The position numbers were made by a program, and so were the translations under genes. 64,000 bases of DNA from Thermoplasmata archaeon (GTDB lineage Archaea; Thermoplasmatota; Thermoplasmata; Lutacidiplasmatales; UBA184): positions 1 through 64,000 of the forward strand of contig JAKIVX010000007.1 of the NCBI GenBank assembly GCA_022750335.1, written 5' to 3'. Of the stretch, positions 16,482 to 23,464 are shown piece after piece. The notes below the pieces were generated by a model, which worked only from the letters and a program-made list of their open reading frames with translations, was not told the DNA's origin and did not search any database. Position 1 is the first letter of the stretch; each line of letters opens with the position of its first letter.

Positions 16482-17836
16482 GGTTCGGCGGTCGGGCCCG
16501 GAGGCAGGCCGCAAAGGGCCACCGCGAGAAGTCCGACGTCGGTGATCCCTCCTTTCATCGGAAGCGCGCGGGCGCGCCCCGGACGTACCGGGGCCTTCGG
16601 GTCCGTGGACGGTCCGAATACCGCTCCCGGAGGGAAAGCGGCCGAGCCGATCGGGCCGGCCGAGCGGCACAGTCCGACGCTCATCTCGCGCCGGCGCAGG
16701 AGCGCAGAGGCGCGGTTGAGGAACGCTCCCAGCGCGGGTCCCTCGTCCACCCCCTCGAGGAGACCGAGCGTCGTCATCGCGAAGACCGCGACGCCCTTCG
16801 TCCGGCTGTCGGAGGTGAGCGCCTCGGCGGCGACCAGCTCCTCGGCGCGGGCCATGAATGTCTCGGCCGCCGTTTCCGGTGGCTCCCGGATCTCGAGGAA
16901 CGCGAGGCGGCTCGTCCATCCCCGGTCGAAGACCGCGTCTGCTGCGGCCCGAAGTCCGTCGGAAGGGGCCGCGACGACCACGGGGCGGTCGACGCGCTTC
17001 GGGATCTCCGGGAGATCGGCTCCGGCGGCGAGGCGGTCCCGGGCCGGAGCGGGGAGCGTGCCGGTCAGGCGGCATCGCTCGAGGACGTTACGGGCTTCGG
17101 CCCGTTCGTCCGGGGTGACGGGATCGATGGGCCCGCCCCCGACGAGACCCGGGCCGTCCCCCCGATCGACCAGGAGGGTGGCGAGGTCGACCTGACGGGC
17201 CGCGGTGGCGAGCCGCCCTCCGACACCGCCGTCCCCGAGGGTCCGCGCGAGCAGGGCCACTTCGCGACCGGTGGCGCCGGCCGAGGCGGCCGTGCCGAGG
17301 AGGCGTGCGAACTCGTCCGCGGCCATCCCGGGCGGCGGAAGGCAGAGGCAGCGCAAGGCGCCGGGGGAAACGAGGAGCAGGAGGAGGTCCTGGGGTCCGA
17401 GTCCTTCGGCAATCTCCGTCGCCGCCTGCACGATATCCGCCGCACCGGCGTACCCGGGAAGTCCGGGCGGGACAATGACATCCCGGAACGGGAGTTCGTC
17501 CGGGATCGGCTCGGGTGCGGCCAGGTACCCCTGGGTGAGACGGTCGCCGAACACGTGCAGGGCGGCGAGGGCCATCGAGCCGGCCGCGTTCCCGAGCGCG
17601 ATGAACGCCACCTGGCGATACCGGTTGTCGGCGACGAACCGGTTGCCGACGCGCAGAACCCCCTCCTCGCGCCGGAGCGCGAACCGGACCGAGCGGTAGG
17701 CGTCGGCCGCCGTCACGGCGGCCTGGAAGGCGGTCCGGTAGATCGGGTCCGGCCCCTTCGGCTCAGGAGTGTCCTGGGGAAACGGCTCCCACGGGAACTG
17801 GCCGATCACGACGCGCCCACCCGGTCCGAGGGACAA
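16478..17836 (-). CDS. Glycerate-2-kinase (GckA/MOFRL) relative with degenerate motifs
   Basis: 452 residues with the GckA layout: an N-terminal Rossmann-like domain (RQVAFIALGNAAGSMALAAL), a central domain and a MOFRL-like C-terminus. The family motifs are altered: GKAA reads GNAA, SGGGSALL reads SPGALRCL, the GDDPSVIASGPT segment reads GDGPGLVGGGPI and the TDGIDGPTDAAGA segment is unrecognisable. It may therefore be a dead or re-purposed enzyme. A TTG start lies 28 nt after the amine oxidoreductase stop, so it is third in that operon. Confidence 0.6.
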   Translation of the reverse strand: MSLGPGGRVVIGQFPWEPFPQDTPEPKGPDPIYRTAFQAAVTAADAYRSVRFALRREEGVLRVGNRFVADNRYRQVAFIALGNAAGSMALAALHVFGDRLTQGYLAAPEPIPDELPFRDVIVPPGLPGYAGAADIVQAATEIAEGLGPQDLLLLLVSPGALRCLCLPPPGMAADEFARLLGTAASAGATGREVALLARTLGDGGVGGRLATAARQVDLATLLVDRGDGPGLVGGGPIDPVTPDERAEARNVLERCRLTGTLPAPARDRLAAGADLPEIPKRVDRPVVVAAPSDGLRAAADAVFDRGWTSRLAFLEIREPPETAAETFMARAEELVAAEALTSDSRTKGVAVFAMTTLGLLEGVDEGPALGAFLNRASALLRRREMSVGLCRSAGPIGSAAFPPGAVFGPSTDPKAPVRPGRARALPMKGGITDVGLLAVALCGLPPGPTAEP

Positions 17837-17864
17837 TACGCTAGCGCCCGAGGTGGAATCCCCC

Positions 17865-19031
17865 TCAACCGAGCTGCAGTCGCTCGACGGCCGCGGGACG
17901 GGCGGCCCCAGTGAACCGGCCTGGTCCGAAAAGGCCCGGGTCGAGGTCCGTCGCTTCGCCCATCACCGCGCGTGCGATGCGGCGGGTCGCCGAAGGGGCC
18001 AGCATGAACCCGTGCCCGCCGAACCCGTTGGCGTGGAAGAAGCCGGGACATCGCAGGTCTTCGCCGATGATCGGGAACCCGTCGGGCGTGTCGTCGTAGT
18101 ATCCGGACCAGGCGCGGAGCACGCCGAGACTCCCCAGCCTCGGGACCAGGCGGGACAGGGACGCGGCCATCCTCGGCAGGAAGGCCGCCGAACTCGACAT
18201 CCCCCCGCCGGTGCCGGGGGCATGGGGCAGCGTGAGGCCCCCGACGATCTCTCCCCGCATCGTCTGGCTGAAGTAGAGTCCGTCCGACGGACGCACGACC
18301 ATCGGGTCGAGGAACGGCTTCATCGGCTCGGTCGCGAGGATCTCGTGCCGGGTCGCGTGGTTCGGCACATCGAGCCCGGCGGCTCGGGAAAGATCGCCCG
18401 ACCAACCGCCGGCGGCATTGACGACACGGGATGCGGTGACGGGCCCGCGCGACGTCGCGAGACCGGTGACCCGCCCGTCTGCCGTCGTAACGCCGAGCAC
18501 CTCGACTCCGAGCGCCACCTCGACGTCCAGCGCCCGAACGGCCTCGTATAGCCCCCAGAGGGCCGGGAACGGGTAGAGGGTTCCGTCGGTCCCGAGGTAC
18601 GTGCCACCGACGGCGGCGCCGGGCGCGATCCCGTCGACCAGTCGTCGCACGCCGTCCGCGTCCAGGACGCGGGAGTCGAGCCCCTCCGAACGCACAAGGT
18701 CGTGGACCGGCCGAAGCCGGGCCAGCTCGGCGTCCGTCTCGGCGAGGAAGAGATAGCCGGATTGCCGGAACCAGATGTTGTAGCCGAACTCCCGTCCAAA
18801 CCGTCGGTAGGCCGCGACCGATTCCCGCGCGAGCCGGAGCGTGGCTCGCGTCTCCCACTGCTGACGGACGCCGCCTCCGTTCCGGCCGCTCGCGCCCGAA
18901 GAAAGGAAGCCTCGGTCGACCACGAGGATCGGACCCGTGCCCGCACGGGCGAGGTGGTAGGCGGTGTACAATCCGATGATCCCCGCGCCGACGATCGCGA
19001 CCGAATAGTTCGAACGGGCCGGGGCGCTCAT
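17865..19031 (-). CDS. FAD-dependent amine oxidoreductase, SoxB/DadA type (beta subunit)
   Basis: 388 residues of the D-amino-acid oxidase-like fold: a dinucleotide site (VAIVGAGIIGLYTAYHLA), the SSGASGRNGGGVRQQW FAD-contacting segment and the C-terminal GYYDDTPDGFPIIG plus HANGFGGHGFMLAP motifs. It oxidises a secondary amine or amino acid (sarcosine, proline, opine and glycine are possibilities). The ATGA overlap with the upstream alpha-type subunit gene indicates a heteromeric dehydrogenase of the HcnBC/OoxAB/PDH type. Confidence 0.87.
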   Translation of the reverse strand: MSAPARSNYSVAIVGAGIIGLYTAYHLARAGTGPILVVDRGFLSSGASGRNGGGVRQQWETRATLRLARESVAAYRRFGREFGYNIWFRQSGYLFLAETDAELARLRPVHDLVRSEGLDSRVLDADGVRRLVDGIAPGAAVGGTYLGTDGTLYPFPALWGLYEAVRALDVEVALGVEVLGVTTADGRVTGLATSRGPVTASRVVNAAGGWSGDLSRAAGLDVPNHATRHEILATEPMKPFLDPMVVRPSDGLYFSQTMRGEIVGGLTLPHAPGTGGGMSSSAAFLPRMAASLSRLVPRLGSLGVLRAWSGYYDDTPDGFPIIGEDLRCPGFFHANGFGGHGFMLAPSATRRIARAVMGEATDLDPGLFGPGRFTGAARPAAVERLQLG

Positions 19032-20692
19032 GTGCCCTCCGCCGGCGTCAGGACGCCGTCGAGGGCGGCGAGCGCCGCGATCGGGGTCGGATGGACGGGG
19101 GGCCGCTGGGTGATGTACCCCACCTCGGAGGGCGGTCGCCCCTCCGCGATCGATAGGAGCAGCAGCGCATCGGGCAGGCAGTACCGGCCCTGGCAGAGCC
19201 CGGTGCCGAGCCCGGAGTATCGTTTGACGACCTCGACCCCTCGGTACCCGGCTCGTGTGGTCTGTTCGATCTCTTCAAGCAGGACGTCTTCGCACGGGCA
19301 CGCGATCCACCGACCCCGACGGGGGATCCGCACGAGCTCCCGGTAGTACCCCTCGAGCTCGTTCGACCCATCGGAGCGAACCCGTTCAAGTGGCGAGAGG
19401 GGGAGGGAGCCACCGGTCACGGCGGCGGCCACACGTTCTCCGCTCCCGACCGAGGCGGCGCCGACCGTCCCAGAGGCCGAACCGATCGCCCAGAGCCCTG
19501 GTACGCTGGTCGCGCCGTCGTCCCCGACCACAGGATAGTAGCTGCCCGTCCCGGCCCGCCAGTTCATCCGGGCGCCGGCCTGGAAGAACAGCTGCCCGTT
19601 CGGGAGGCGACGGTGGACGAGGACCACCGCATCGCATTCGAGCCGGGTCGAGCTTCCGTTCCCGCGAGCGCGGATCTCGACGGCGCGGACGCGCGATCGA
19701 CCCTCGGTGGTGCAGAGGAGGGAGCGTGGATAGAGGGGAATGCCGGCGGCGGACGCAACGCGGACGGTCTCCGGCGGTATCTCGCCGGGAGCGACGAGCG
19801 CCGACACGTGATCGCCGAGCTCATCGAGCACCACGCGGGCCCGGTCACCGGCCCCGAACACGACGGCGTGGTGGAAGGGGGCTGGACTTCCCGACCGCGC
19901 GAACCCGAGGGCCCCGTCCCCGGTAAGGACTCCCGGCCGATCGTTCGACCCGAAGAGCAACGAGGCGTCGTAACTTCCGGTCGCGACGATGACCTGCGGG
20001 GCCCGGACGAGGACCCCCCGGGCCGGCTCGGTGTAGCCGATGAGGTCGAATGCGGCCCCGGGAGTCGAGGGCCGGGGGGGCAGAAAGGAGGCCGTGGTGG
20101 AGGCCCATACGTCCGCTCCGGCGACCGGGGCCACGTCCGCGCGGCGGTCGAGCAGGATCGGATGACGACCCTCGGCGACCAGCGCTTCCGCCGCGACGCG
20201 GCCGCTGCGACCCGCCCCCACGATCAGCACGTCCGCGCTCCCCACTCGGGGCGGTCCCCGGAGCTCCGTGGCGCTCTCCCGGGACGGCGGCTGACCATAC
20301 CCCGCGAGGCGACGGATCACCCGGTGGTAGAGTGGCGTCATGAACGCCGGGCGCCGAAAGCCGTGGAGCGTGTCGATCCCGTTCGGAAACATCACGTCAA
20401 AGGCGGCCAAGAGGTCGAACCGACGCGACGGCCACGCGTTCTCGGTCTCGACCCGATCTCCCTCCCCCGGCACGTACCGGCAGGCCCGAACGTTCGGTCG
20501 GCCGTTGACTCGGACGAGGCATCCGGTACACTGTCCGATGCCGCAGAACGGTGCCCGGGGCCGGTGGTAGCGCGGCGAGCGCTGCAACGAGGGCAGTCCG
20601 TGGCGCAAGAGGCGGTCGAGGACCGTCCGGCCGGGTTCGGCGTCGTGGGAACGACCCTCGAACCAGAACCGAGAGCGGGAGGGTTCTACCAT
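19028..20692 (-). CDS. FAD/2Fe-2S amine dehydrogenase alpha subunit (HcnB/SoxA-like)
   Basis: About 554 residues. An N-terminal ferredoxin-like domain with CGIGQCTGCLVRVNG and a later Cys corresponds to HcnA or the SoxA N-terminus. A pyridine-nucleotide-disulphide-type FAD domain follows (DVLIVGAGRSGRVAAEAL; PGLWAIGSASG), then a BFD-like [2Fe-2S] C-terminal motif CPC...GLCQGRYC. It fuses what are separate HcnA and HcnB in many bacteria. It passes electrons from the FAD beta subunit to an acceptor, probably quinone or ferredoxin. The ATG at 20692 fits the TATA at 20723-20730; the GTG at 20710 is too close to it. Confidence 0.85.
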   Translation of the reverse strand: MVEPSRSRFWFEGRSHDAEPGRTVLDRLLRHGLPSLQRSPRYHRPRAPFCGIGQCTGCLVRVNGRPNVRACRYVPGEGDRVETENAWPSRRFDLLAAFDVMFPNGIDTLHGFRRPAFMTPLYHRVIRRLAGYGQPPSRESATELRGPPRVGSADVLIVGAGRSGRVAAEALVAEGRHPILLDRRADVAPVAGADVWASTTASFLPPRPSTPGAAFDLIGYTEPARGVLVRAPQVIVATGSYDASLLFGSNDRPGVLTGDGALGFARSGSPAPFHHAVVFGAGDRARVVLDELGDHVSALVAPGEIPPETVRVASAAGIPLYPRSLLCTTEGRSRVRAVEIRARGNGSSTRLECDAVVLVHRRLPNGQLFFQAGARMNWRAGTGSYYPVVGDDGATSVPGLWAIGSASGTVGAASVGSGERVAAAVTGGSLPLSPLERVRSDGSNELEGYYRELVRIPRRGRWIACPCEDVLLEEIEQTTRAGYRGVEVVKRYSGLGTGLCQGRYCLPDALLLLSIAEGRPPSEVGYITQRPPVHPTPIAALAALDGVLTPAEGT

Positions 20693-20722
20693 TCCCGGAC
20701 CGGGGGTCACGCCCGCCCGGGG

Positions 20723-20730
20723 TATTTAGA
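20723..20730 (-). promoter_or_regulatory. TATA box of the amine dehydrogenase operon
   Basis: TCTAAATA on the minus strand, about 35 nt from the ATG at 20692, in otherwise GC-rich sequence. Confidence 0.6.
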
Positions 20731-20806
20731 GGGGCGGAGGTTGGTAAGAATCCCGGAACTCCGCTCGCTCGCTCGGGCTCCGTAACCTGAGACGACCTAG
20801 GGAGTT

Positions 20807-20814
20807 CTATATAG
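20807..20814 (+). promoter_or_regulatory. TATA box of the PhoU-like gene
   Basis: CTATATAG, centred 31 nt upstream of the ATG at 20842; predicts a leader of only a few nucleotides. Confidence 0.65.
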
Positions 20815-20841
20815 ATAGGCGCAAGTCCGACCCTCCGCACC

Positions 20842-21942
20842 ATGCGCGCGAGCGGGGGTTTCCACGGCCGTCGGATCCAGAAGACCGGCGGGTCGACGTT
20901 CATCGTCTCCCTGCCGAAGAACTGGGTACTGGCGCGCGGCCTACGCGCGGGCGATGTGCTCTACTTCACGCCACGGGCCGACGGCTCGATGACGGTGTTC
21001 CCCGAGGCGGCGACCTCGGGTGAGGGCGAACGTCGGGTGGTGCTCGTCTCGAACAGCGCGGAAGAGGAGCACCTGTTCCGTCGCCTGGTCGCCGAGTACA
21101 TCGCCGGGTATCCCCTCCTCGAGATCCGCACCGAGGGTCGGATGAATGCTCGGACCCGCGAGGTCATCCGGGGGTTTGCCCAGCGCATGATCGGGCCCGA
21201 GATCCTCGAGGAGACCTCGGAAGCGGTCGTTCTCCAGGACGTCGTGGGACCGAACCCGCTCCCGATCCCCTCGGTCATCCGGCGGATGCACCAGATGGTG
21301 CGCGCGATGCAGACCGATGCGATGGCCGCCTTCCGCGGACGCGACGCGTCGATCGCGAAGGACGTGGTCGAGCGGGACTGGGAGGTCGACCGCCTCCATT
21401 GGTTCCTCGAAAAGCAGGTCACGACCGCCCTGCGCGACGCCCGCGTCCTCGCGACCCTCGACCTCACGCTTCCCGAGTGCTCGACCTTCCTGCTCGCGTC
21501 CCGGGTGCTGGAGCGGATCGCCGACCACGCGGTGCGGATCGCGGAGACCGTCGCGATCCTCGGCAAGGAACGCACCCCGCAGCGGCTCGGCGCCGACCTC
21601 GACCGGATGGCGGCCGGGGCGGCGACGGCGCTGTCCGATGCGTTGATCAGCCTCGACACGCGGGACATGGAGAAGGCGAATGCGGTCCTCGATTCCGCGC
21701 AGGAGCTCACGCGTCTCCGCGACAAGGTTCTCCGGGAGATCGCGACCAAACCCGGCCGTCTCGCGATCGGTCTCGCCTACGTGCTCGAGAGCCTCGAGCG
21801 GAGCGCGTACTACGCGAGCGACCTCGCCGAGATCGCGATCGACCGTGCGGTCGAGGTTTCCGGACGTCCGGTCGACCTCACGCCCGTCGCACCCGAACCG
21901 ATCCCCGAAACGGTCGAGCGGCGACCGGTCGCGGCGCCCTAG
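20842..21942 (+). CDS. PhoU-domain phosphate uptake regulator with AbrB-type N-terminus
   Basis: 366 residues. An N-terminal SpoVT/AbrB-like swapped-hairpin DNA-binding domain (RRIQKTGGSTFIVSLPKNWV, then LRAGDVLYF) is fused to two PhoU-type helical repeats (about 105-330), an architecture characteristic of archaeal phosphate regulators. No pst transport genes are adjacent in the window. The Pro-rich C-terminal tail is about 25 residues. The stop codon shares CTAG with the convergent Fe-ADH-like gene. Confidence 0.88.
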   Translation: MRASGGFHGRRIQKTGGSTFIVSLPKNWVLARGLRAGDVLYFTPRADGSMTVFPEAATSGEGERRVVLVSNSAEEEHLFRRLVAEYIAGYPLLEIRTEGRMNARTREVIRGFAQRMIGPEILEETSEAVVLQDVVGPNPLPIPSVIRRMHQMVRAMQTDAMAAFRGRDASIAKDVVERDWEVDRLHWFLEKQVTTALRDARVLATLDLTLPECSTFLLASRVLERIADHAVRIAETVAILGKERTPQRLGADLDRMAAGAATALSDALISLDTRDMEKANAVLDSAQELTRLRDKVLREIATKPGRLAIGLAYVLESLERSAYYASDLAEIAIDRAVEVSGRPVDLTPVAPEPIPETVERRPVAAP

Positions 21943-23078
21943 GGACCGACCAGCGCGTCCAAGAGGTGTCCGACCTCCGCCGCGGAGGGGACCCGGGGAT
22001 TGGCGAGTACCGCCGGCGAGCGCACGGTGTGCGCGACGGCCTCGGTGCGCAGCTCCGTCCAGCGATCGAGCGCGACCCCGGCCGCCCGGACCGTGCCGGG
22101 AAAATGGAGCTGGTCGAACAGGCGGCGGACCCGTTGGGCGAACGGCATGGACGCATTCTCGTCCCGGGTCGGGACCCGGTGGCCCAGGGTCTCGAGACGC
22201 TCCCGGGCCGATGGATGGTCGAATTCGAGGACCGCCGGGAGGGCGATCCCCACGAGGCGTCCGTAGGCGAGGCCGGTGGGACGCTCGAGCGCGCGCGCCA
22301 GGGCATGCGCGAGCCCGCGCTGCGCGTTCGAAGCGGCCAGTCCGGCGGACGTCGCGGCGTAATGCAGCGCCGCCCGGGCATCCGGGTCGTCGCTCCATCG
22401 AATGGCGTGGGGAAGGCGCTGGACGACCGTCGTCACCGCGTCGAGCGCGAGGGCGTCAGAGAACGGGTTGGCCCAGGCCGATAGGAACGCTTCCGATGCG
22501 GTCGCGAGCGCTTCGGCGGCTCCGTCCAGGACCCGGTCCACGGGGAGCGCGGAGGCCAACGCGGGGTCGACCATGGCCCAATCGGGCACCAGCGACCGGT
22601 CGGCGATCTCGAAAGGAGCGCCGTCCGCGTCGACCAGGTCGGCCACCCACGAAGCCTCCGCTCCGCTCCCGCTCGTCGTCGGTACGGCGACCAGACCCGG
22701 ACCGGACCCGGTCGGTGGGTCCAGCCACTGGGGTACGTTCGAAAGCGCCGTCTCCGGATGTCCTAGGCGGAGGCGAACGGCCTTCCCGGCGTCGATCGTC
22801 CGACCTCCGCCCAGCGCGACCACCGCGTCCGGAGGGGCCGAACGGGCTCGGTCGAGCAGCTCCTCCACTGCGGCCGCCCGGTGCGGTGCCTCGGAGAGAA
22901 CTTCGAGCTGGATCGCGGTGTCGGACTTCGCGAGCTCCTCCACGAGCCGACGCTCCCCGCCCGCTCCGGCCACAGTGGGGTCGACCAGGACCAGCGCACG
23001 GCGGAACCCGAGACCGCTCAGTTGCTCGAGCGCCCCGGTCCCCCACGCGATCCGGGGCGAGAGGAAGAACCCGCTCAC
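21939..23078 (-). CDS. Iron-ADH-family protein lacking the metal ligands
   Basis: About 379 residues of the Fe-containing alcohol dehydrogenase/glycerol dehydrogenase fold: the NAD(P)-binding GGGRTIDAGKAV and VPTTSGSGAEAS segments are intact. At the usual metal positions, D in 'MDALTHA' reads E and H reads T (AEALATA), while the two later His positions read R (HALARAL) and Y (GLAYG). All four ligands appear lost, so the usual Fe/Zn-dependent chemistry is unlikely. The GTG at 23078 matches the family N-terminus; the ORF beyond it overlaps the upstream Fur-like gene, with which it probably forms an operon (28-nt gap). Confidence 0.77.
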   Translation of the reverse strand: MSGFFLSPRIAWGTGALEQLSGLGFRRALVLVDPTVAGAGGERRLVEELAKSDTAIQLEVLSEAPHRAAAVEELLDRARSAPPDAVVALGGGRTIDAGKAVRLRLGHPETALSNVPQWLDPPTGSGPGLVAVPTTSGSGAEASWVADLVDADGAPFEIADRSLVPDWAMVDPALASALPVDRVLDGAAEALATASEAFLSAWANPFSDALALDAVTTVVQRLPHAIRWSDDPDARAALHYAATSAGLAASNAQRGLAHALARALERPTGLAYGRLVGIALPAVLEFDHPSARERLETLGHRVPTRDENASMPFAQRVRRLFDQLHFPGTVRAAGVALDRWTELRTEAVAHTVRSPAVLANPRVPSAAEVGHLLDALVGP

Positions 23079-23106
23079 CCTGCGTCCACCACCACGGCCG
23101 AAAGTC

Positions 23107-23403
23107 CTACGCGCGAGGTCCCTGCCGGCACCGGGCGCACGCGCCCGTGAGCGAGAAGGCAATCCCGTCGACGCTCCACTCGTCGGGGTGACGGGACGCG
23201 AGGGCGACCAGGAGTTCCCGCTCCTCACTCCCGAGCTCCACGGCGGAGATGCGACCGCAATGGCGGCAGACGATGTGGGAGTGAGGCGGTTCGGCCAGGT
23301 GGACGAACGGTAGAGGGGCGGGGGATGGCGGTGCCACGGGCGACGGGGTCGCTCGGGCCGTCCGCCGTCGGGCGGGTGCGCGACGAACCCGCCGGGGAGC
23401 CAT
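23107..23403 (-). CDS. Stand-alone Fur-family C-terminal (metal/dimerisation) domain
   Basis: 98 residues. The segment HSHIVCRHCGRISAVEL with the distal CARC pair matches the Fur/PerR dimerisation domain, including the structural Zn CxxC pairs and the His-rich sensing segment. The 40 residues before it are Arg/Pro-rich and too short and disordered-looking for the winged-helix DNA-binding domain. It may be a metal or redox sensor that works through a partner. The TATA at 23427-23433 is exactly 27 nt from the ATG at 23403, supporting a leaderless short form rather than loss of an upstream exon. Confidence 0.7.
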   Translation of the reverse strand: MAPRRVRRAPARRRTARATPSPVAPPSPAPLPFVHLAEPPHSHIVCRHCGRISAVELGSEERELLVALASRHPDEWSVDGIAFSLTGACARCRQGPRA

Positions 23404-23426
23404 CGGGCCGGAGGACCCCACCCGTC

Positions 23427-23433
23427 TATTTAG
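23427..23433 (-). promoter_or_regulatory. TATA box of the Fur-C/Fe-ADH operon
   Basis: CTAAATA on the minus strand, centred 27 nt from the ATG at 23403; leaderless spacing. Confidence 0.65.
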
Positions 23434-23464
23434 GAACCTGCCGCAAACCGTCGGCCGGAGGCGA

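Noticed and set aside
15071-17914. 947-aa plus-strand ORF
   Set aside because: It crosses the ESGLP surface gene in another frame and the antisense of the glycerate-kinase-like gene; composition is typical of a GC-rich shadow.
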